Shown here one piece after another: positions 20,993 to 29,279 of a DNA stretch of 34,631 nt. Position numbers and translations under genes: made by a program. The first letter of the stretch is position 1. Each line of letters starts with the position of its first letter. The notes beneath the pieces are model-generated. The model did not search any database. It had not been told where the DNA came from and saw only the letters and a program-made list of their open reading frames with translations. Source of the DNA: Porticoccus sp. (GTDB lineage: Bacteria; Pseudomonadota; Gammaproteobacteria; Pseudomonadales; Porticoccaceae); assembly GCA_018066715.1 (NCBI GenBank), contig JAGPWA010000131.1, forward strand, positions 1 to 34,631, read 5' to 3'.

Positions 20993-22447
20993 TTATTTAC
21001 CCGGCCGGTAAACCGCCACATTGGCAAACCCTTGCTCTACCAGCAACTCAGCATGAAGTCGGCTCATGACACCTTTATCACAATAAAGCAGATAACGAGT
21101 ATCACCGCTCAACTCCTTGAATCGATTTTGTAGTGTAAAAAACGGGATTTCTTGCACGGTATTTTCAGACAACTTTAGAGGTCGAATATCTACCTCATCG
21201 GGGTGACGAACATCGACAATGACTGCATCTGGCTGCGGTGTATCAAATATCTCCACATGAGCAAGAGGCTTGATTTCCTCCATCACCTCATCAATATTTT
21301 GTACCCATTTGTTGGCGATAGCCTTTTCCAACACATCAAAATTAAATGCCGTCTCTTCTCTGGCAACACGCTCTTCTTTAGCGCGAGTAGTAGGCTTCAC
21401 CGAAATAACACCACAGTATTCTGGCATGTTGGCAGCAAATTCTTCTGTACCAATTTTCCGAGCAATATCAATAATGTCATTTTTATCGAAGGTTACCAGC
21501 GGCCTCAGCACCAGCGTGCTAACCACTGAATCAATCACCGCCAGATTAGGCAGCGTCTGACTCGACACCTGAGCAACACTTTCTCCCGTCACCAAGGCTT
21601 GCACGCCCATTTCATCAGCAATCCTGGTGGCAGCACGCAACATCATCCGCTTCAGCACAACCCCCATCTGGGAGTTATGGACGTTGCAAAGAATTTCAGA
21701 GATGACCTCGTCAAAGGGGACGGAAATAAACCGCACTCGATGGGAAGCACCAAATTTATTCCACAGGTAAAACGCCACCTCCTTTACACCCACTTCATGG
21801 GCTCGGCCACCCAGATTAAAAAACAGGAAGTGTGTGCGCAGCCCTCGCTTAATCGTGAGATAGCTTGAAACAGTCGAATCGAAACCACCGGAAATCAGTG
21901 ACATCACAGAATCCTGAGTACCAAGAGGAAATCCACCCAGACCCTTCGTGGTTTCCTCAATGACGTAAAGCTGAGTCTGACGAATTTCCAGCCTTACCGT
22001 AATGTCCGGGTTCTTCAACTTAACGCCCGCAGCCTGTGATTGATGTAGTAATCCACCACCAACCTGGCGCTCAACGTCATGTGAGGAGAAATCATGCTTG
22101 CCGTTACGTTTTACTCGGAGCACAAAGGTTTTATCCGCCAGCTTATCCGCCCAAACGGAGAGTGTTTTCTCAAGAATATCGCCAAAGTCGCCCAACGGAA
22201 AATGCTGTACACGAGAAAAATTAGCAATTCCGGGCGTCCTCGCTAGCACATCGGCCATCTGGCGAGCTAAATCATCATCGTCAGGACCAGTGATTTCGAT
22301 TTTATCCCAGTCCATATCCACCTGGATAAGCTCATCTAGGGGACGTAATAATTTTCGCAAATTATTACGTAGCTGCTTGGTCATACGCTTACGGACAGGC
22401 GCACTTTTAATGGTAATTTCAGGGAATAACTTGATAACAAAATGCAT
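20993..22447 (-). CDS. thiI: tRNA 4-thiouridine synthetase ThiI with C-terminal rhodanese domain
   Basis: Ferredoxin-like/THUMP N-terminus, PP-loop 'SLISGGFDSTVSSYLTIKRG', C-terminal rhodanese with 'YLLYCDKGVMSRLHAELL'. Confidence 0.96.
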   Translation of the reverse strand: MHFVIKLFPEITIKSAPVRKRMTKQLRNNLRKLLRPLDELIQVDMDWDKIEITGPDDDDLARQMADVLARTPGIANFSRVQHFPLGDFGDILEKTLSVWADKLADKTFVLRVKRNGKHDFSSHDVERQVGGGLLHQSQAAGVKLKNPDITVRLEIRQTQLYVIEETTKGLGGFPLGTQDSVMSLISGGFDSTVSSYLTIKRGLRTHFLFFNLGGRAHEVGVKEVAFYLWNKFGASHRVRFISVPFDEVISEILCNVHNSQMGVVLKRMMLRAATRIADEMGVQALVTGESVAQVSSQTLPNLAVIDSVVSTLVLRPLVTFDKNDIIDIARKIGTEEFAANMPEYCGVISVKPTTRAKEERVAREETAFNFDVLEKAIANKWVQNIDEVMEEIKPLAHVEIFDTPQPDAVIVDVRHPDEVDIRPLKLSENTVQEIPFFTLQNRFKELSGDTRYLLYCDKGVMSRLHAELLVEQGFANVAVYRPGK

Positions 22448-22569
22448 GAATAGGTCTACTCATCACTGGATGCGGGAAAAGCTGCTGATTATATTACAAA
22501 AGACGCCATAATCGGCGTATTATGGGCACCTTTAAAAGTACAGCAATATAGAACAGCAACTGCCATAGC

Positions 22570-22605
22570 GCACAATAATAATGCATACGGGCACTATATT
22601 GGTGC
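22570..22605 (+). promoter_or_regulatory. NtrC-type enhancer upstream of glnA: GCACTATATTGGTGC (22591-22605) plus degenerate GCACAATAATAATGC (22570-22584)
   Basis: GCAC-N7-GTGC dyad matches the known NtrC consensus; the second copy has one half-site mismatch. Centres are 21 bp apart. Confidence 0.75.
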
Positions 22606-22667
22606 GCTGGTCGCCTCAACACCCCCAACGACGGGTATAAGCTGTTGAATTTATTGAACTGAGCTAC

Positions 22668-22683
22668 TGGCATACCTTTTGCT
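22668..22683 (+). promoter_or_regulatory. Sigma-54 promoter (-24/-12) of glnA: TGGCATACCTTTTGCT
   Basis: TGGC-N8-TTGC with the required GG/GC spacing; lies upstream of glnA and downstream of the NtrC-type dyads. Confidence 0.82.
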
Positions 22684-22795
22684 TTAACTACTGATTGCCT
22701 GACCACGAAGATGTGGCGGGGCGTGCATAGATTTTAATATTGCCGACAAACCGGCTAACTTGTTTAACCTCGATATCCATAAATTGGAGGAACCA

Positions 22796-24199
22796 ATGTC
22801 TAAGACTCTAACCCTAATTAAAGAAAGTGAAGCCCGCTGGGTTGACCTGCGTTTTACCGATACCAAAGGTAAGGAGCAACACGTTTCCATACCCGTCAGT
22901 GAAGTTAGTGACGACTTCTTTGAAGATGGGCAAATGTTTGATGGTTCCTCTATTCAAGGATGGAAAGGCATTAACGAATCCGACATGATTTTAATGCCCG
23001 ATGACAGCACTGCTGTACTCGACCCTTTCACCGATGAGCCTACGATTATCCTTCGTTGCGATATTATCGAACCAGCCACTATGCAAGGTTATGAGCGCGA
23101 TCCACGCTCTGTTGCCAAACGCGCTGAGGAATACCTCAAAACTACAGGTTTAGGCGACACCGCCTATTTTGGCCCAGAACCAGAATTCTTTGTCTTCGAT
23201 GACATCAAGTGGGGTTCCGACATGAGCGGTGCCTTCTACAAAATCAACTCTGAAGAAGCTGCATGGTCTTCTGGTCATGACTACGCTGACGGCAACATGG
23301 GGCACCGCCCTGGCATTAAAGGCGGCTATTTCCCTGTACCTCCCGTCGACAGCCTGCACGACCTGCGTGCCGCCATGTGTGGCGCCATGGAGCAAATGGG
23401 TCTCGATATTGAAGTACACCACCACGAAGTGGGCACTGCTGGTCAGTGTGAGATCGGTGTTAGGTTCAACACACTCGTTGCCAAGGCTGATGAAGTTCAA
23501 ATTCTCAAGTACTGCGTACATAACGTGGCACATGCTTACGGAAAAACTGCCACCTTTATGCCGAAACCTTTGATCGGTGATAACGGCTCTGGTATGCACT
23601 GCCACCAATCTTTCTGGAAAGATGGCGAAAACACCTTTGCTGGTGATGGCTATGCTGGGCTGAGCGACACTGCGCTTTTCTATATAGGCGGTATTATCAA
23701 GCACGCAAAAGCCCTCAACGCTTTTGCTAATGCATCGACTAACTCCTACAAGCGTCTGATCCCGGGTTTTGAAGCCCCCGTGATGCTGGCATATTCTGCT
23801 CGCAATCGTTCAGCCGCCCTGCGGATTCCTTATGTAGCCTCACCCAAAGGCAAGCGTGTAGAAATTCGCTTTGGTGACCCCACCGCCAACCCTTACCTCA
23901 TGTTCTCAGCAATGCTGATGGCCGGTATTGATGGCGTAAAAAATAAGATTCACCCTGGCGATCCGGCAGATAAAGACTTGTACGACCTGCCTGCTGAAGA
24001 AGCGGCGGCAATCCCACAAGTTGCTGGTAGCCTGCGTGAAGCACTGGATGCCCTGGATGCTGACCGTGAATTTCTAACCGCAGGTGGCGTTTTCACCAAT
24101 GATACTATCGATGCATACATTGAGCTGAAAATGGAAGAAGTTCTCCGTGTTGAGCACACCACTCACCCGGTTGAGTTCGACATGTATTACTCTGTGTAA
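22796..24199 (+). CDS. glnA: Glutamine synthetase type I
   Basis: '[21 protein letters not shown]', '[20 protein letters not shown]', '[11 protein letters not shown]', '[32 protein letters not shown]', adenylylation-site region 'DLYDLPAEE'. SD GGAGG before the ATG at 22796. Confidence 0.98.
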   Translation: MSKTLTLIKESEARWVDLRFTDTKGKEQHVSIPVSEVSDDFFEDGQMFDGSSIQGWKGINESDMILMPDDSTAVLDPFTDEPTIILRCDIIEPATMQGYERDPRSVAKRAEEYLKTTGLGDTAYFGPEPEFFVFDDIKWGSDMSGAFYKINSEEAAWSSGHDYADGNMGHRPGIKGGYFPVPPVDSLHDLRAAMCGAMEQMGLDIEVHHHEVGTAGQCEIGVRFNTLVAKADEVQILKYCVHNVAHAYGKTATFMPKPLIGDNGSGMHCHQSFWKDGENTFAGDGYAGLSDTALFYIGGIIKHAKALNAFANASTNSYKRLIPGFEAPVMLAYSARNRSAALRIPYVASPKGKRVEIRFGDPTANPYLMFSAMLMAGIDGVKNKIHPGDPADKDLYDLPAEEAAAIPQVAGSLREALDALDADREFLTAGGVFTNDTIDAYIELKMEEVLRVEHTTHPVEFDMYYSV

Positions 24200-24266
24200 G
24201 GTGTTACAGATGAGCTAGGGGGAGCCAATACCGTTATCCACGGCTTCCCACCTACTCACCAAATTG

Positions 24267-24303
24267 AAAAAAGCCCGTTATTTTTTGGAATAACGGGCTT
24301 TTT
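24267..24303 (+). terminator. Rho-independent terminator after glnA
   Basis: AAAAAAGCCCGTTATT-TTTTGG-AATAACGGGCTTTTT: long perfect stem with flanking A and T tracts, able to act in both directions. Confidence 0.93.
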
Positions 24304-24347
24304 CTTTGGTCTAATTAGGGCTAGTCTTAAAATATCAGCAATGGAGA

Positions 24348-24875
24348 TTGATTGTGATCACGAAAAACATACTGCTTTTCACAATACTGAGCTTTAGCTT
24401 GGCATTCAGTGCATTTGCCGAGGTTTACCGCATTGTGGACGAAGAAGGTAAGATCACGTATACAGATACACCTCCACACGATGCCCCTACTAAAGAAAAA
24501 GTACACTTACCCGCCGCCAATATCCAGCCTGCCCTGAAAACTGCCCCAATGGTAGAAGCTGTGGAGGAAGAGGTCGATGGATACCAGGAAATAACTATTC
24601 TGGCACCAACACAGGATACAACGATTCCTCCTGGACAAGAGACGGTGGCAGTACAAGTCGGCCTGAAACCGACGCTAAAAGCAGGTCATCTCATTCAACT
24701 CCTGTTCAATGGACAATCCTACGGCCTGCCCACTGCTACCACATCATTCAGTATCGGATCCCTTGTTCGCGGTGAACATAGTGTCCAGATTCAGGTGATC
24801 GACACTGAGGGAAACGTTATCGGGCTCTCCAACACTGCGACCATTCACGTAAAACGCGGCTCAGCCCAGCACTAA
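24348..24875 (+). CDS. DUF4124 domain-containing periplasmic protein with C-terminal Ig-like beta-sandwich region
   Basis: Signal peptide, then 'EVYRIVDEEGKITYTDTPPHDAP' (DUF4124), C-terminal beta-rich region 'QEITILAPTQDTTIPPG...'. TTG or GTG start. Confidence 0.85.
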   Translation: MIVITKNILLFTILSFSLAFSAFAEVYRIVDEEGKITYTDTPPHDAPTKEKVHLPAANIQPALKTAPMVEAVEEEVDGYQEITILAPTQDTTIPPGQETVAVQVGLKPTLKAGHLIQLLFNGQSYGLPTATTSFSIGSLVRGEHSVQIQVIDTEGNVIGLSNTATIHVKRGSAQH

Positions 24876-24944
24876 TCAATATCAAACCGCCTCCCCCAAA
24901 CCCACACCACGCTAGAGCCTATTTCTCTAGTACTTGCCACACCG

Positions 24945-24963
24945 GCGCACCAATATGGTGCGC
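24945..24963 (+). promoter_or_regulatory. NtrC-type binding site upstream of ntrBC: GCGCACCAATATGGTGCGC
   Basis: Perfect 19-bp palindrome containing GCACCA-N3-TGGTGC, the consensus NtrC dimer site. Confidence 0.8.
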
Positions 24964-25045
24964 TTCATACCGATTTAATCTAGACTACAGCTAGGCTATA
25001 GGCTGCACAGCCCGAAATTCGTAGCTCTGTGTAACCCCATAAAGC

Positions 25046-25061
25046 TGGCCCGTAACTTGCA
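25046..25061 (+). promoter_or_regulatory. Sigma-54 promoter (-24/-12) of ntrBC: TGGCCCGTAACTTGCA
   Basis: TGGC-N8-TTGCA with correct GG/GC spacing, about 100 bp downstream of the NtrC-type palindrome and about 95 bp upstream of ntrB. Confidence 0.78.
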
Positions 25062-25156
25062 AAGTTCTATTTACACATGGGATTACAACGCACTCTTTAT
25101 AGCCAAAGCATGAAGCCGACAGAAAATTAACTCGTGGTAACAGAGCCAAATATCGG

Positions 25157-26275
25157 ATGACTGACAATCAACTACACCATTTATTGCTGGATAACCTCAG
25201 TACCGCCGTTGTTCTGTTGAGCGATAAATTGGAAATATGCTATCTCAATCCCGCTGCGGAAAACCTGCTGGCGGTGAGCGCCATGCGCCTCTGTGGCAGC
25301 CCCATAGAGCAGCTACTTGATGACTCAGATAAAAACCTTGTCGCATTACGAGAAGCCATTGAGGCCAACCACCCCTTCACTCAGCGACAGATCTCATTAA
25401 CACTGATGGATCAATCCCATATTACCGTTGATCTCACGGCGACCCCATTTCTGTCTGCCACCGAAAAACTGCTTCTGGTGGAAATGCAGCCTATGGACCG
25501 ACTGATGCGAATCAATCGTGAAGAGGCGCTAATTTCTACCCGCGATACCACACGTAATTTAGTACGGGGACTCGCCCATGAGATCAAAAACCCATTGGGA
25601 GGCATTCGCGGTGCAGCACAACTACTGTCAGAGGATCTCCGCAGCCAACCGGAATTACTGGAATTTACAGATATTATTTCAGCGGAAACCAACCGACTCT
25701 GCAGCCTGGTAGACCGCCTTCTGGGTCCGAATACAGTGCCCAAATTTGCCCCTGTCAACATCCACGAATTGCTCGAACACGTCGCGGCGCTGGCCGAAAC
25801 TGAAACACTTGGCGCCATCACGATTGAACGCAACTACGACCCAAGTATTCCAGAGCTCCATGGTGACCGTGGGCAACTCATTCAGGCACTGCTAAATATT
25901 GTACGAAATGCCATTCAGTCTCTGGGAAATAGCGACCAACCAACTCCCACCATCACGCTTAAAACACGCATTCAACGACACGTCACCATTGGCAAAACCC
26001 ACCATAAAGTCGTCTGTCGAATTGAAATTATTGACAATGGCCCCGGCATTCCCGAAGACATCATTGATCGCATCTTTTTCCCAATGATTAGTGGTCGAGC
26101 CGACGGTAGCGGCCTTGGGCTCCCTATTTCTCAATCAGCCATAAACCTTCACCACGGGTTGATTGAGTGTGACAGCAAGCAGGGCGAAACACGGTTTTCA
26201 CTGTACTTACCTTTAGACAGTAAGCCGTTGGAAAGTACACCTCAGAACAAACAAGCCATTGGGCACATTAAATGA
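25157..26275 (+). CDS. glnL: Nitrogen regulation sensor histidine kinase NtrB (GlnL)
   Basis: PAS region, H-box 'LVRGLAHEIKNPLGGIRGAAQLLSEDL', N-box 'ALLNIVRNAIQSL', G-box 'DNGPGIPEDIIDRIFFPMISGRADGSGLGLPISQSAINLHHG'. Confidence 0.96.
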   Translation: MTDNQLHHLLLDNLSTAVVLLSDKLEICYLNPAAENLLAVSAMRLCGSPIEQLLDDSDKNLVALREAIEANHPFTQRQISLTLMDQSHITVDLTATPFLSATEKLLLVEMQPMDRLMRINREEALISTRDTTRNLVRGLAHEIKNPLGGIRGAAQLLSEDLRSQPELLEFTDIISAETNRLCSLVDRLLGPNTVPKFAPVNIHELLEHVAALAETETLGAITIERNYDPSIPELHGDRGQLIQALLNIVRNAIQSLGNSDQPTPTITLKTRIQRHVTIGKTHHKVVCRIEIIDNGPGIPEDIIDRIFFPMISGRADGSGLGLPISQSAINLHHGLIECDSKQGETRFSLYLPLDSKPLESTPQNKQAIGHIK

Positions 26276-27687
26276 CGAAGAAAACTGTTTGGATAGTCGA
26301 TGACGACCGATCAATACGCTGGGTAATGGAGAAGGCGCTAAGCCGTGCCGACTTGGACGTTACGAGCTTCGAGAATGGTAACGACCTGCTGGCCCTGCTC
26401 GACAAGCAGCTACCTGACACTATCATTAGCGACATTCGTATGCCCGGTATTGATGGCCTGCAATTATTAAAAAAAATTCATGCCTCCAATCCACTGCTCC
26501 CAGTCATCATCACGACAGCACATTCCGACCTCGATAGCGCAGTGGCCGCCTATCAAGGTGGCGCCTTCGAATACCTTCCTAAGCCATTCGATATCGATGA
26601 ACTGATTGCCGTCACCAACCGCGCCATCAGTTTTGCCAATGAACAGAGTGCTGAACACCCGGTTAATACCGACGAGCTCAGTAGTGAGATTATTGGTGAA
26701 GCACCGGCCATGCAGGAGGTATTTCGTGCCATTGGTCGACTTTCACACTCAAATATCACGGTGCTGATTAATGGTGAGTCCGGAACAGGAAAAGAATTGG
26801 TCGCCAAAGCACTACATGACCATAGCCCCCGTAAAAACAATCGATTTATCGCCCTGAACATGGCGGCTATTCCTCACGATCTGATTGAGTCAGAGTTATT
26901 TGGCCATGAAAAAGGTGCTTTCACTGGTGCATCCCAGCGTCGCGAGGGCCGCTTTCAGCAGGCCGATGGCGGCACTCTGTTCCTAGACGAAATCGGTGAT
27001 ATGCCTCCAGAAGCACAAACCCGCTTACTGCGGGTCTTGTCAAATAGTGAATTCTATCTTGTGGGGGGACACACGCCGGTCAAGGTGGATGTTCGAATTA
27101 TCGCCGCCACCCACCAGAACCTTGAGCAGATGGTCGCCGAAAACCGTTTCAGGGAAGATCTATTTCACCGCTTGAATGTCATTCGCATTCACTTACCCAA
27201 GCTGGCAGACCGGCGGGAGGATATCCCCCGGCTCATGCAATACTTTTTCCAGCGTGCAGCAAATGAGCTGGATACTGAGCCAAAAACCCTATCACCTGAT
27301 GCTGAAGAGCATCTCTGCATGCAGCCATGGGCCGGCAATGTTCGCCAATTGGAAAATGCCTGTCGTTGGCTGACGGTCATGGCCCCCGGCCGGGAAGTTC
27401 ATTTAGTTGATCTTCCCCCCGAACTGAAAGACAGCCCCATTGAAAACACTGTCGTATCAGGCAATTGGGAGCAACAGCTTCGAAGCTGGGCACAGGGTGA
27501 ATTGGCTACGGGTAAACAGGATATTCTTACGATGGCAGTACCGACCTTTGAACGCGCTCTGATTGAAACCGCGCTAAGTCACACCAACGGAAGAAAAAGA
27601 GATGCAGCGGAACTCCTAGGATGGGGCAGAAATACCCTCACCCGGAAACTGAAAGAGCTGGGCATGGGCGAGGAAGAAGAAAAGTAG
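26272..27687 (+). CDS. glnG: Nitrogen regulation response regulator NtrC (GlnG), sigma-54 activator
   Basis: REC domain 'DTIISDIRMPGIDGLQLL', AAA+ 'GESGTGKELVAKALHDHS', 'EKGAFTGA', 'GGTLFLDEIGDMP', C-terminal Fis-type HTH 'GRKRDAAELLGWGRNTLTRKLKEL'. ATGA overlap with ntrB. Confidence 0.97.
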   Translation: MTKKTVWIVDDDRSIRWVMEKALSRADLDVTSFENGNDLLALLDKQLPDTIISDIRMPGIDGLQLLKKIHASNPLLPVIITTAHSDLDSAVAAYQGGAFEYLPKPFDIDELIAVTNRAISFANEQSAEHPVNTDELSSEIIGEAPAMQEVFRAIGRLSHSNITVLINGESGTGKELVAKALHDHSPRKNNRFIALNMAAIPHDLIESELFGHEKGAFTGASQRREGRFQQADGGTLFLDEIGDMPPEAQTRLLRVLSNSEFYLVGGHTPVKVDVRIIAATHQNLEQMVAENRFREDLFHRLNVIRIHLPKLADRREDIPRLMQYFFQRAANELDTEPKTLSPDAEEHLCMQPWAGNVRQLENACRWLTVMAPGREVHLVDLPPELKDSPIENTVVSGNWEQQLRSWAQGELATGKQDILTMAVPTFERALIETALSHTNGRKRDAAELLGWGRNTLTRKLKELGMGEEEEK

Positions 27688-27803
27688 GCCCTCGGCTCAC
27701 AAGAGAATTATAAGGAAATCCCTTCCAGTGAGAGAACCTACTGCTGCTCAACCAATACAGTGAATCAATGACCTCCCATTGCATCAAGGCTTAGTTAAAC
27801 GAC

Positions 27804-28307
27804 TTAGTGCGTCACTGTCTCCGAGCCCTGTTGACCTGTCTTGACCTCACCTTCCGCCATTGCCCGAGCAAACAATGTTTCAAAATTAATCGGCGGGATT
27901 ATCAATGCCGGGAAATTTCCTTTAACCACTACGTTATCGATCACTTCACGCACATAGGGAAATAAGGTTGCCGGGCATAAAGTATTGAGAAGCTGTGCCA
28001 ACTCAGGTCCTTCAACACCCTTAACCATAAAGATCCCAGCCTGATGCACCTCTGCCAGATAAATAGTGTCTTCGCCATCTTTTACAGTAACAGTCAGCGT
28101 TAACTCTACTTCGTAATGATCTTCACCGAGCTTCGTGGTCGACAGGCCGATATCCTGATTGAGCTCAGGCTTCACCTTCTTCTGAAAAACAGCTGGCCCC
28201 ATTGGGGTTTCAAAAGAAAGATCCTTAAGGTAGATACGCTGCACGGCAAATTGTGGTGTACCGCTCTGTTCATCTCCGGTCGCAGCCTGGGTGTTATCTT
28301 CAGTCAT
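27804..28307 (-). CDS. secB: Protein-export chaperone SecB
   Basis: 'QFAVQRIYLKDLSFETPMGPAVF', 'CPATLFPYVREVIDNVVVKGNFPALIIPPINFETLFA'. Confidence 0.97.
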   Translation of the reverse strand: MTEDNTQAATGDEQSGTPQFAVQRIYLKDLSFETPMGPAVFQKKVKPELNQDIGLSTTKLGEDHYEVELTLTVTVKDGEDTIYLAEVHQAGIFMVKGVEGPELAQLLNTLCPATLFPYVREVIDNVVVKGNFPALIIPPINFETLFARAMAEGEVKTGQQGSETVTH

Positions 28308-28391
28308 GTTGATACCTTTGCTAATTCAGTGTCGTTAATATATGTGCCACGGCTCTCACCTATAAAATTTTGGGGACTCACCTGAAGTCAT

Positions 28392-28652
28392 CTACAAACT
28401 TGCTGCGATTAACACATCAAGCTGCCCGGACAGATCCAAACGATGTAAATCATCACTGCCCCCTACATGGGTTTCACCGACCCAAATTTGCGGCACCGTA
28501 TGGCGACCACTTAGCGTTATCAGCTTACGTCGCATTGCCGGGTCTGAATCAACAGTAACCTCGCTGTATTTCACACCTTTTTTAGTCAACAGTTTTTTTG
28601 CTGCCACGCAGTAACCGCAAGAACGCGTTGTGTATACCGTCACCTTAGCCAT
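28392..28652 (-). CDS. grxC: Glutaredoxin 3 family, CGYC active site
   Basis: 'VTVYTTRSCGYCVAAKKLLTKKGVKY', 'HTVPQIWVGETHVGGSDDL'; between the rhodanese-like gene and secB. Confidence 0.93.
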   Translation of the reverse strand: MAKVTVYTTRSCGYCVAAKKLLTKKGVKYSEVTVDSDPAMRRKLITLSGRHTVPQIWVGETHVGGSDDLHRLDLSGQLDVLIAASL

Positions 28653-28653
28653 A

Positions 28654-29079
28654 TCAGTCTTTTACAACGGGTAACTTCTGGTTCTGCCACTCCATCATAC
28701 CGCCAGTCAATCGCTGTACATTGAACTCTTTCTGTTGGAGGCGGCGCCCAATAGCACCCGTATGCTGCCCCGCTTTGTCGGCAATAATGATGGCTTTTTC
28801 GCGATGAGCCTCCAGCTCAACCAACCGATCTTGTAATTTGGTGTGAGGTATATTAAATGCACCTGCAATATGACCCGCTTTAAAGTCCTTTGCCTCACGA
28901 ATATCCAGCAGCACAGCCTCATCAGTATTAAGCATACGAGTGGCCACGTGGGACGAAATTGGTTTACCGCTTTTGATGCGCTCATTAATAGCAAACAGGT
29001 AGACAATTACCATCAGAACGCTGACGAGCATCCACTGTTCACTGACAAAAACAAAAAATTCCACGATCCACGGCCTCAT
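28654..29079 (-). CDS. Membrane-anchored rhodanese-like protein (YibN type) lacking the catalytic cysteine
   Basis: N-terminal TM, 'LLDIREAKDFKAGHIAGAFNIPHTKL', 'GGMMEWQNQKLPVV'; active-site loop reads 'IIIADKAGQHTG' with no Cys. Confidence 0.88.
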   Translation of the reverse strand: MRPWIVEFFVFVSEQWMLVSVLMVIVYLFAINERIKSGKPISSHVATRMLNTDEAVLLDIREAKDFKAGHIAGAFNIPHTKLQDRLVELEAHREKAIIIADKAGQHTGAIGRRLQQKEFNVQRLTGGMMEWQNQKLPVVKD

Positions 29080-29279
29080 TTATCAATTGATGAGCCCACT
29101 TAGTTAATAACCCCTAGGTCGATAACCTGTTGTGAGCCTGTTGCGAAAGCGGCCAAAGTATACACACCACACCCTCCGATAGGAAACCACCAATGGCACT
29201 GAAACGGCTTTGCCGGTAAGATTCTCGGCGTATTCTCACGACTATTCACATGACGATAGAGGCTGACCAGATCAACGCG

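Noticed and set aside
22640-22668. Possible IHF site (GTTGAATTTATTGAAC region) between the NtrC dyads and the glnA sigma-54 promoter
   Set aside because: Only a partial match to the IHF consensus; the location is plausible but the sequence alone is not enough.
23150-23704. 184-aa minus-strand ORF antisense to glnA
   Set aside because: Fully inside the conserved glnA frame; no RBS or family motif; a codon-bias shadow ORF.
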